Part shown: in pieces, positions 55,563 to 64,000 of the stretch | Position numbering within the stretch: position 1 is the first letter of the stretch | Layout of the letters: every line of letters starts with the position of its first letter | Assembly: GCA_027422505.1 (NCBI GenBank) | Contig: JAPQWV010000336.1 | Location: 434,001 to 498,000, forward strand | Direction of reading: 5' to 3' | DNA: 64,000 nucleotides | Source of the DNA: Craterostigma plantagineum | Lineage: Eukaryota > Streptophyta > Magnoliopsida > Lamiales > Linderniaceae | Notes under the pieces: generated by a model | What the model was told of the DNA's origin: nothing | The model's database searches: none | What the model saw: only the letters and a program-made list of their open reading frames with translations | Program-made: the position numbers and the translations under genes

Positions 55563-57555
55563 ACCGTGGAAACATGTTCGAGTTTCCTCCTGTTCGTCAA
55601 TAGGTCCTTCAAAAACTTGGCGAAGCTGGGCATCTGCGTAATAGCCTCAACAAACGGTAAGTTAATATGTAATTCCTTACACATGTTCATAAATTTACCG
55701 AATTGCGCCTCGTCTCTGTCCTTTTTCAGCCGAGCTGGGTACGGGATCTTCGGCTGGTACGGCTTCACCGGTGGTCGCTCGATCTCCTTCGCCCTTCCTT
55801 TTTCAGGTTCGTTCTTCTCCTTCTCAGCTTCGACGTTCTCCTTTTCAGCTTCGACCGTCTCAACATTGTCGCCTTTGTTTATCTCCACTTCTGACTCGTC
55901 GTGGACCTCGACTTTATCATTTGATTTCTTCTTGGGAGGTACCTCCTGCAACTCTCTTCCATTTCGCAGGGTGACCGCCTTGCAATACTCCTTAGGATTT
56001 GGTTCGGTATAACTCGGGAGTGATCCCTGAGTTCGCTCAGCCAACTGTTTCGCCATCTGGCCCACTTGTTGCTCCAATTTCTTGATAGAAACGTCGGTGT
56101 TCTGGGCACGTACTTCTATGTACTCCTCCATCTTATTCATCCGACTCTCGTGGGCCTGAGTGGTGTTGCTGAAATTAGTGAGGAGCGTCTTCATCATATC
56201 CTTCATTTCCCTCATGTCGTCAGACCCCGACCCTGCAGATGTATTCTGATACGGACGTGATGTTCCTCCTTGGAAACCAGAAGATCTAGGTTGGAATCCC
56301 GGTGGTCCTTGGACGTTGTGGTTTTGGTTCCCATACGATAGATTTGGATGTGCTCGAGGTTGAAAACTCCGCTGACCTTGGTAATTCCCCATATAGTCCA
56401 CGTGTTCCAATGATTGTCCGACTTGGCACTCCGAGGTTTCATGAGTTGCGCCACAAATCTCGCATTGTGGTGTATACGGCTTCTGAGGCGATGGGCTTGT
56501 CATCATGGCATGTACTGGCTGTGTTTGCCCGGCCTTTGGAAGTAGTGTGTTGATCACCGTCTGGAGCTGAGAATTGGTAGTTGCCATCTGTTGTTGCAAC
56601 GCCTCAATCTTGGCATGTGTAGCAGTCTCCTCGCTCACCCCAAACACTCCTGGAGTTTTAATCCTCGTGTTACCTCTCATGAAGCTGTTCCTGGAGTAGT
56701 CTTCGATTAAATTCCATGCGTCTGTGGCATTGAGCTTCACGAGCCCTCCTCCCGCGGCTCCGTCTAACATATGAACTGTTTGATCATTGAGGCCCTCGTG
56801 GAATCGGTTGATCATAGCGGCCTTCGACATCTCGTGTTGTGGGCATTTCTTCAATAGGGATTTGTATCGCTCCCACACCTCGTAGGGATTCTCTGAATCC
56901 TTCTGGTGGAAGAGAGAGATCTCTGTCTTCAATCTTAGTACCTTTGACAGTGGGAAGTAATGGCCTATGAATGCTGCTCGTAGTTCTTCCCACGTAGTGA
57001 TTGATCTGGGCGGTAACATCTCCAACCAATCCTTCGCCCTGTACTTGAGTGAGAATGGAAACAGCATTAGTTTAATCGCATCACTCGGGACCCATTAATC
57101 TTAATGGTGTCTGTTACGGTAAGAAAAGCCTTCAGGTGGGAGTACGGGTCATCATCAGGATTCCCCTCAAACTGAGCCGTCTGAAAGATCATCTGAAGCC
57201 AAGCATGCTTCAGCTCAAAATCGTTGTTCGCGATCGGAGGAATAACAATCGCCGATTCTGTACCGCCGAGGGAGGCGTTCTTAAGTAGATCTTGTAAAGA
57301 TTGTTCCTCTTCTTGGTCTTGGTGGGTCGGTACTCTTCGGTCTGCCATCTCGACTTCTATCTCTCGATTGTCTTTGGACGTCTCTGTTCGAGAGTTGTCT
57401 GCTGACTCCTGAGAGTTGTCCTCTGAATAGCTAACCAGCGCTTCTTGATAGTTACTAGCCGTGCCTTCTGAATTGTATCTGAGCTGCCTTCGCAATTTCC
57501 GCTCGAAATCAGGATCTCCTTCAACAATTGGACCTGATGGGTGGCTTCGGGTCAT
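55472..57555 (-). pseudogene. Athila gag, frameshifted
   Basis: The N-terminal part (57555-57067) starts MTRSHPSGPIVEGDPDFERK and runs into gag (FQTAQFEGNPDDDPYSHLKAF). A 1-bp loss near 57093 shifts it; the main part (57067-55472) reads LFPFSLKYRAKDWLEMLPPR, ITTWEELRAAFIGHYFP, a CCHC-type knuckle (CEICGATHETSEC, about residue 200) and a long low-complexity C-terminal region with EKENVEAEKE repeats. It overlaps the protease frame by about 90 bp. Confidence 0.88.
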
Positions 57556-57726
57556 CCACCGTCAAACAGTACCTTCAATGAGTGAAAACGAAATTTAGCG
57601 AAGAACTAGACAAATACGTTGAAAGGTAACGAGACTAATAATGATGTAGAAACAAATAATGCAATTAACCAAAAACTGGGAAAATAGCTAAATTACCGAA
57701 CTAGGGTGTTCCTAATATCAATCTAT

Positions 57727-57744
57727 TCCCCGGCAACGGCGCCA
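57727..57744 (-). promoter_or_regulatory. Primer binding site (tRNA-Asp) of the Athila element
   Basis: On the minus strand TGGCGCCGTTGCCGGGGA follows the 5' LTR by six bases and is complementary over 18 bases to the 3' end of plant tRNA-Asp. Confidence 0.92.
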
Positions 57745-57750
57745 AAAACT

Positions 57751-59551
57751 TGATCGCGTGCGTGTATGTTTAAATAAAAGATCGTGCGAGTACATCAAGT
57801 AATAATTAAAACGAATATATTATAACTAGAATCACGCACGATAGGCAGTGTACCTGTCGTTTGTAATACAGCTATAGTGAATATCCGAGTATCGAACACG
57901 AGGAATAAAACGAATACTAGTATTAACCTATCGAATCGATATTTAGCCTAAATAAAATAGTAGGATTTGTTTATACTACGAACTAATTTAACAACGTAAC
58001 TTAAGGATTTGACGAGTAAGGTAGTACAACTAAAAATAATACGAGTGATTTAAGATGACAAATATGTGTTTGGGGTTCGAATCCCGCTGGACGCTGTCGG
58101 CTAAAGCTACGGAATATCGTTCCTAAGTGAAAATCGACTAAATCGCGGTAACTTTCTACCCACTCACGGATTTGCTATCGCCCTAACCGTTCGTGGGAAT
58201 CTAAGATCGTTAATTACCAAATGGCGAGGATCGAGTATTTGCTGTCGCTTTATACTCGAATACTAATGTCTATGAACGGCCTAATCGTTATTTAGCTGTC
58301 GCCCTAAACGATGTATAGCACATTCGTATCAACACATAGACATATTGAGACAAAGAAGCAATATCATAGAACGATAAAAAGTCGAATACACGTGTTCACG
58401 ATTATCCTACGCCTTAACTACGACATAACCCAACGTTCATCTATTCCCAAACACACAAGAGGATTATCTACTCATATTGAACGTCACAACAACAAGATTT
58501 AAGGGAAACGAGGATAGAGAACTCATAAAAACTTCCCTAAGAAGTGAATATAGCATTTCCGAGGTGGAGCTCTCGTTCCTCGATCGTTTGAGCGTAGCTT
58601 CGTTGTTGGATCGTCCCTTGAGCTTCTCCGAATCACGAGGCTTCTTCTAGTGTTCTTCCTTCTCTTCTTTGCTCTCAGTTTTCGTCCCTCTCCAGTTGTT
58701 TTTCAGTTCTAAGGTGCCTCACCTCTTTATGCTTCGAAAATGGGCTAAAATCTTGAATTTTGGCACGTTCACGGCCTCTTAATGGGCCCTCACGGCCGTG
58801 ACGGCGGCTCAAAACCCTATTTCTTGACTTTCTGGCATGAGTCACGGTCTCGTGCAACACCCTTCACGGCCGTGAAAGAGGCTTAAACCCTAAATCTTGA
58901 CTTCTCTGGCACAGGTCACGGCCTCTTGCACTGACATTCACGGCCGTGAATAAGTGGATTTTCCTTCGTTGAACTCTCTGCCTAGATTCACGGCTTGTTG
59001 CATAAGGCTTCACGGCCGTGAATTGACATTCTCCAACTCTCTGCCGTGAGTCACGGCTTCTAGCACGCTCAGTCACGGCCGTGAAGAAAGTAAATGTCCT
59101 TCTTAGAGTTCTCTGCTGGGATTCACGGCCGTTTGCATAACTGTCACGACCGTGACTTGCTCTTTTAAGGTTGCTGCCACCGTTCACGGCCTCTTGCGAT
59201 GTTATTCACGGCCGTGACTTTCAGTAGTCGACCCACTGCCTACTGTCACGGCTTCGTGCTATATGATTCACGGCCGTGACCCGTGGACTTTTGTCCCCTA
59301 ATGCTTACTGCCAACATTCACGGCCTCTTGCAAGCCTGTTCACGGCCGTGACTTGTTTCTGGCAGCTTCTAACTTCGCCATTTTCGCGTCGTTTTCGCCT
59401 CGTTTTCGTTCCTATTCGCTCGATAATCATTCGAAGGTCCTACAATATTTAAATGAGTGTAAAGAGAGCCAATAAATGCATAGAATGATCAAAACTTTCC
59501 TATTATAACCCAAATAAACATAACAATAAACGTATTAAAATACGTTTATCA
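57751..59551 (-). repeat. 5' LTR of the Athila element
   Basis: The 1801-bp LTR begins TGATCGCGTGCG and ends CGTTTATCA on the plus strand. Part 58243-59551 is duplicated at 23715-25019. It contains the palindrome-pair array at 58763-59352. Confidence 0.92.
58763..59352. repeat. Palindrome-pair array in the Athila 5' LTR
   Basis: Same nine units as at 24233-24825, half site then full palindrome on the plus strand. Several one-base differences between the two LTR copies fall inside the palindromes themselves. Confidence 0.9.
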
Positions 59552-59556
59552 TCAAC

Positions 59557-62389
59557 CAAACAATTCTTCCATGGAGCAGGCTATACAATCTATCACCCCC
59601 CGAGTCACAGAGGATATGAACGCGATGCTTTTGCGCGACTACTCGAGGGAGGAAGTCGACAATGCCATGACAGGTATGTTCCCGTATAAGACCCCAGGTC
59701 CGGATGGATTTTCCCCTATTTTCTACCAAAAATCTTGGGAAATTATAGGTGAGAAAACGTCTCGCTGTATACTCGATTTCTTAAACCACGGAATATTTTC
59801 TCCCGTTTTCCATGAACACATATTATCTTGATTCCGAAAATCGATAACCCTGAAACCTTGGCCCATTTTCGCCCGATTAGTCTGTGTAATGTTGTCTATC
59901 GTATTGCTTCTAAATGTATTACCAACAGATTAAAGGAAGTCATGGATCATGTTATCTCCCCATCCCAATCCGCATTCATCCCGAACATGCTTATTACAGA
60001 TAACATCCTTATTGCTTTTGAGACGAACCATGCCATGAAACATAAACGAACCGGTCGAGAGGGTTATTGTGCCCTTAAACTAGATATGAGCAAAGGCTAT
60101 GAACGTGTTGAATGGGCGTTTCTCGATAAGGTTATGTGCAAGCTAGGGTTTGATAATCATTTTATTCATAAAATTATGTCGTGTATCTCGAGGGTCTCCT
60201 TTTCGTTTATTCTTAATGGGTCTTGCTTTGGACGCTTAACTCCGTCTAGGGGTAGATCCGTATCACCTTACCTTTTTCTTTTTTGTGCGGAAGCGTTTAG
60301 CAGTTTGTTGCAGCAAGCCGATTGGGTTGGCTCACTACGTGGAATTCCAGTGCGTCGGGATGCTCCTTCGGTTTCCCATCTCCTTTCTGCCGACGACACG
60401 ACAGTAAAGCTAACACCGAGGCGATGGGGACTAGTCAGTCCATCATTGATGTGTACGGTGTAGCCTCGGGCCAGGCGGTGAACTTCTCGAAGTCCTCAGC
60501 TACTTTCTCCCCAAATGTGAAGGGGGAAACACGAAGTGCATGCTGCCGTTCCCTTGGGATCGACCCAAGCGTTAAACATAGCTTATATATAGGACTCCCA
60601 TCTGTGGTAGGAAGGAACAGGAAAGAAGTTTTTGCCTATCTTCGGGAACGCGTGTGGAAGCGAGTTCAAGGCTGGTCTGAAAAGTCGTTGTCTCAAGCGG
60701 GGCGAGAGGTTCTTATTAAGGCCGTCCTCCAAGCTATACCATCATATGCTATGTCCTTTTTCCTACTCCCTGCAGGTGTTCTACATGATATACAAAGGTT
60801 GGTGACACGGTTTTGGTGGGGATCAAACAAGCAGTCGAGTATTCATTGGACAACTTGGAGGAAGATATGTCGCCCGAAAGCCATCGGGGGAGTAGGTTTT
60901 CGTGACTTACACATGTTTAACTTGGCTCTTGTAGCGAAGCAAGCATGGCATATCCTTACTCAGCCTGAGGGTCTTCTAGCTCAGATACTTAGAGCACGCT
61001 ACTTCCCGGATGGCGACTTGATTGGAGCTCCTTTGGGGTCGAATCCGTCTCTCACGTGGCCTGTGATTTTCCAGGCGAAATCCATCCTCCAGCTGGGCTT
61101 CGTTGGGAGATTGGCACGGGCTCTGATATTAACATTTGGAACCAGCCTTGGATACCGGGGACCCGACGCTTTATTCCGATCACTCCACCGAAGCAATGCT
61201 ATATCAACATGAAGGTTACTGATCTTCGTCTTTCTGTCACGCAAGGCTGGAACGAGTCCTTGGTTCGGGCAATCTTTCTCCCTGTTGATGCCGACAAAAT
61301 CTTTGGCATCCCACTGAGTTCGCTCCCTCTGCCAGACAAACTGGTTTGGAAACTCTCAAGGAATGGTCAATTCTCGGTTAAATCAGCATATTGGGCTGCT
61401 ATGGAGGACTTCGTTTCGCCACAAGCTTGTTCTAGTGCGGGGCCCCTATCTTGGAAGTTCATTTGGAACTCATCAGCTCTTCCCCGAGTTAAGCTCTTTG
61501 CATGGAGGCTTATGCATGATCTTATCGCGTCAGCCTCTAATCTTTTCAAACGGAAGGCTTTATCCAGTCCTTGCTGTTCTAGATGTGGCTTTGGGGAGGA
61601 AGATGCTAGACATATCTTCGTCGATTGCCCGAACACTAAGCCTTTTTGGAGGTTGTCCCAGCTCCGAAGCGTGTCATCAGTCAATGGCCTAGCTCTACTG
61701 AAGAATGGCTCCGTAATGCGGCCTCTATCTTGACGAAGGAAGAGTTCTCACGCTTTATAGCTACGTGCTGGGAAATTTGGGGTGCCCGAAATAAATGGAT
61801 CTTTGAGGGAGTCGCGTGTGTGCCGGGAGCTTCGCTTAGAACCTTCACTTGCGAGGACTCCGAGCTTTTAGCGGGAAAAGTGGCTCCAAAGGATAAACCA
61901 TTTAACTGGGAAGGGTGGTTGCGCCCAACTGATGCGGAGCTAAAGATTAATTGCGATGGGGCGATTCACCATGATAGGGCGGGGGCATCTCTTGGTATTA
62001 TCGTGCGGGACAGCATGGGGACTTGTAGGAGGTGGCGAACTCGTTTCATCCATGGCATTCATGAGGCAGTGGTCATTGAAGCCTTAGCCGTTCGAGAAGC
62101 CTTATGCTTGCTTCGTATGGAAAGCTGCGATAGAGTGGTAATTGAGAGTGATTGTGAGGAGGTTATCTTGGCCCTTCGAAACCGTAGCTCGGATTCTTCT
62201 AAAATCGGAAGTGTCCTTCGAGAATGTATGTGCATGATCGAGTCGCTACGTGGTGTTGGGCTCTCTTTTGTTAGACGGGATGGTAATAGGGCTGCCCATT
62301 TTCTTGCTAAGAATATGGGTTGGAATGCTGAGGGTCGGACTCCTCTTGTTCACTCACTCGCATGTATTCTGTCAGCCGATATTCTTTAA
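59557..62389 (+). pseudogene. LINE reverse transcriptase to RNase H, right part
   Basis: Continues in phase from 23714. Reverse transcriptase motifs: TPGPDGFSPIFYQKSW (about 59700), FRPISLCNVVYRIASK (about 59870), QSAFIPNMLITDNI, LKLDMSKGYERVEW (catalytic Asp) and LLSADDTTV (the ADD pair, about 60390). Frame changes occur near 59830, 60420 and 61070. The zf-RVT-like region reads FIWNSSALPRVKLFAWRL and CSRCGFGEEDARHIFVDC. The RNase H part reads KINCDGAIHHDRAGASLG, VIEALAVREAL and VIESDCEEV. The frame ends at TAA 62387-62389, 21 bases before the A-rich tail. Confidence 0.9.
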
Positions 62390-62565
62390 TGAAAGTTCAG
62401 TCTTTATTTCAAAGAAAAAAAAAAATATTTTCGTGGTTAAAATGAAAATAAAAATAGTTAGAATTAAAAAGTTGATTAGTTTTGTAAAAGGTTTAAAAAC
62501 TCAACTAGTTTCGTAATTAGATTCTCAAAATAGCTATCGTTTGTGTAATTCTCTCTTCGCCTCAC

Positions 62566-62672
62566 CTTCTATTTCTCTCTTCTATAGGGTAGGGCTTCAA
62601 AGAGGAGAGAGACAGAACTCTAAATCTAGAGCGAGAAAACAGAGACCCAAATTCTTCAACAAGGCCACAAAG
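62566..62672 (+). other. Actin 5' untranslated exon
   Basis: A CT- and AG-rich leader without ATG, ending AAAG before GTACGATT, a good donor. Plant actin genes typically have a leader intron just before the ATG exon. The start site is not fixed; the pyrimidine-rich stretch at 62566-62585 is a plausible start region. It begins directly at the right TSD of the foldback element. Confidence 0.65.
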
Positions 62673-63232
62673 GTACGATTGACATCTAATGAGGTTCTGA
62701 TTGCAGTTTAGATTTCATTTTTGGTTTCTAATGGGGCTATAAGAGTTCGTTTATGCCTTTCTGATGACATTTCTGAGAAGGGGGCGACACGTTGTATCGC
62801 TTTCTTATTCTGTTTATCTCTGGGTTTTTTTTTTTTTTTTTTGCTTCGTGTTCTACCTTCTTGTGGTAGATCTGAATGGTTTTGCATTTCATGACTGTTA
62901 ATTCGTAGATCTGGAAATGAGTGCTTGTTATAAGACGAGTTTTGTGCAATTTTGGCTTTGGTTTCTCTTGATGATATTTCATCTTTTAATTGTTTTAAAT
63001 TTGGACAGCAATTAAAGTTCCTTAAGCTGAGGAAGAAAAGTTGATGAGGATCTGAATGAATATTAGGAGGGGATCAATTGATTTATTTGTTTTTTTAGTT
63101 TATCTAGTTGTTCAAGCTTCATTTTTGAATGATGGTGTTAGTAGTATGCTTTCTGTGCTTAAGATTTCAAGTGCATATACATAATTATGACATTGAGATA
63201 CCATCAAGGCTAAAACAACTGTTCTTTTACAG
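62673..63232 (+). other. Actin leader intron
   Basis: 560 bp from GTACGATT to CTTTTACAG, T-rich with a T run at 62826-62843. Such leader introns often enhance expression of plant actin genes; that role here is inferred from the family. Confidence 0.75.
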
Positions 63233-63247
63233 ATCAAACATTAAGCT

Positions 63248-63307
63248 ATGGCAGACGCTGAGGATATTCAACCCCTTGTCTGTGACAATGGAACTGGAAT
63301 GGTTAAG
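63248..63307 (+). CDS. ACT: Actin, first coding exon
   Basis: Encodes exactly the first 20 residues, MADAEDIQPLVCDNGTGMVK, and is followed by the donor GTAAATCC. An intron after codon 20 is conserved in plant actins. The ATG is the first after the leader intron. DNGTG belongs to the nucleotide-binding phosphate loop 1. Actin polymerises with ATP into cytoplasmic filaments. The gene is cut by the right window edge. Confidence 0.95.
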
Positions 63308-63413
63308 GTAAATCCTAAATTCCAATAGACGTCGTCAGTGTTAGTTTTTTCCTTACCGTAAAACAATCCCAGCCCTCTTGCGAAGAAGACTAACTTTTTG
63401 TTGCTTATGACAG

Positions 63414-63807
63414 GCTGGTTTTGCCGGCGATGATGCTCCAAGGGCAGTCTTTCCCAGTATTGTGGGCCGTCCTCGTCATACTGGCGTGATGGTTGGAATG
63501 GGCCAAAAGGATGCTTACGTCGGCGATGAGGCTCAATCAAAGAGAGGTATCTTGACCTTAAAGTACCCAATTGAGCATGGAATCGTCAGCAACTGGGATG
63601 ACATGGAGAAGATTTGGCACCACACTTTCTACAACGAACTCCGTGTGGCACCCGAGGAACACCCAATCCTCTTGACTGAGGCTCCTCTCAATCCCAAGGC
63701 CAACCGCGAAAAAATGACCCAAATCATGTTCGAAACCTTCAATGCCCCAGCAATGTACGTCGCCATTCAAGCCGTCCTCTCCCTCTACGCCAGTGGTCGT
63801 ACGACTG
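63414..63807 (+). CDS. ACT: Actin, second coding exon
   Basis: 394 bp, the usual size, running from [20 protein letters not shown] to SLYASGRTT, with a split Gly codon at the end. It includes the conserved [20 protein letters not shown] segment (residues about 44-63), [17 protein letters not shown] and [19 protein letters not shown]. No stop, frameshift or odd residue is seen, so the gene looks functional as far as visible. Introns on both sides have GT/AG borders (63308-63413, 63808-63897). Confidence 0.96.
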
Positions 63808-63897
63808 GTATGAAGAACTTCTTTACCAATCCACATTCTTGGTTAACAAATGTTATTTTTACGCATTTTCTAATGCTAAACATCACTTTCTTGGTAG

Positions 63898-64000
63898 GCA
63901 TTGTTCTTGACTCGGGCGACGGTGTTAGTCACACTGTTCCCATCTACGAAGGCTACGCTCTCCCACACGCCATCCTCCGTCTCGATTTGGCAGGCAGGGA
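63898..64000 (+). CDS. ACT: Actin, third coding exon (cut by window end)
   Basis: Completes the split Gly and reads [20 protein letters not shown], the second phosphate-binding loop (DSGDG), then [14 protein letters not shown]. The exon continues beyond the window. The intron position after residue 151 is the conserved plant one. Confidence 0.96.

Larger units (their letters stand above)
23715..59551 (-). mobile_element. Athila-type Ty3/gypsy retrotransposon, split by a Sirevirus array
   Basis: The element reads on the minus strand: 5' LTR (57751-59551), tRNA-Asp primer site (57727-57744), gag, protease, reverse transcriptase/RNase H, integrase (57555 down to 51997), repeat-bearing spacer, an Athila ORF1/env-like frame (49538-48180), spacer, purine tract and 3' LTR (23715-25019). 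TSD TCAAC lies at 23710-23714 and 59552-59556. The DLGAS protease motif, FMDD active site, Asp primer and extra downstream ORF fit Athila. The 3' LTR lacks about 490 bp at its outer end. Shared LTR parts differ at about 20 of 1300 positions by eye. All genes are broken. Confidence 0.92.
22565..62425 (+). mobile_element. 5'-truncated L1-like LINE, split by an Athila element
   Basis: TATTTTCGTGGTT at 22552-22564 is repeated at 62426-62438 directly after an A-rich tail, giving a 13-bp TSD. The element begins inside the endonuclease domain, so its 5' end is missing. Its order is endonuclease (22565-23300), linker, reverse transcriptase (59571-60470), zinc-knuckle region (about 61360-61690) and RNase H (61900-62389). 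The gypsy insertion duplicates TCAAC (23710-23714, 59552-59556); the reading frame matches up across it. Several stops and frameshifts make it inactive. Confidence 0.92.
21568..62555. mobile_element. Long-arm foldback element (Mutator type), split by a 40-kb nest
   Basis: The left arm begins GAGAGAATTAC at 21568; the right end GTAATTCTCTC closes at 62555. Flanks TTCGCCTCAC at 21558-21567 and 62556-62565 make a perfect 10-bp TSD, within the Mutator range. The arms (21568-21869, and 22381-22564 joined to 62439-62555) are inverted copies of about 300 bp. The right arm is cut at 22564 by a LINE and resumes at 62439. The original loop is occupied by another element at 21870-22380. Without its insertions it is only about 0.6 kb. 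Confidence 0.88.

Overview
This window is plant nuclear DNA, most likely from a dicot. At its right edge it holds the first exons of an intact actin gene with the intron positions usual for plants. Almost everything else is transposable elements inserted into one another. I see no tRNA or rRNA gene, no CRISPR array and no bacterial-type operon.

Most insertion boundaries can be read from target-site duplications (TSDs), and the stacking can be undone by eye. Left part: a decayed Ty1/copia element carrying a Stowaway-like MITE (1 to about 4.1 kb); a poly(A) retroposon with a 14-bp TSD (4135-5053) carrying a small hAT MITE with a perfect 8-bp TSD; a hAT-like element (5218-6063) containing a foldback element; then a 14-kb Mutator-like element (MULE, 6084-20148) with a perfect 9-bp TSD and terminal inverted repeats of about 320 bp. 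The MULE holds a broken transposase N-terminal fragment, a multi-exon Ulp1/SENP-like cysteine peptidase gene on the minus strand, many GGTAC-bearing tandem repeats, a 4.2-kb non-coding LTR retrotransposon (8699-12868), and hAT and foldback insertions. A hAT-within-hAT follows (20225-21450 containing 20548-21218).

Right part: a four-level nest. A long-arm foldback element of Mutator type (21568-62555, 10-bp TSD) is split by an L1-like LINE (22565-62425, 13-bp TSD). The LINE is split by a minus-strand Athila-type gypsy element (23715-59551, 5-bp TSD). The gypsy element is split by a tandem array of Sirevirus-type copia elements (25116-46600, 5-bp TSD). The array has three full LTRs and a fourth partial LTR around two complete internal regions and one truncated one. 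All retroelement reading frames carry stops or frameshifts, but copies within the Sirevirus array differ by only about 0.5 to 1.5 percent in their LTRs, so this layer is young.

Removing the insertions at their TSDs joins short host pieces (5068-5217, 6072-6083, 20158-20224, 21459-21567) directly to the actin leader at 62566. The ancestral DNA upstream of actin, only some 340 bp long, now spans about 57 kb, and its promoter-proximal part lies 41 kb from the leader exon. Other notable structures are a tandem hairpin array with compensatory stem changes (11032-11266), palindrome-pair repeats built on TCACGGCCGTGA that occur in the Athila LTRs and, in opposite orientation, in its internal region, and tRNA-like segments inside two different hAT elements.
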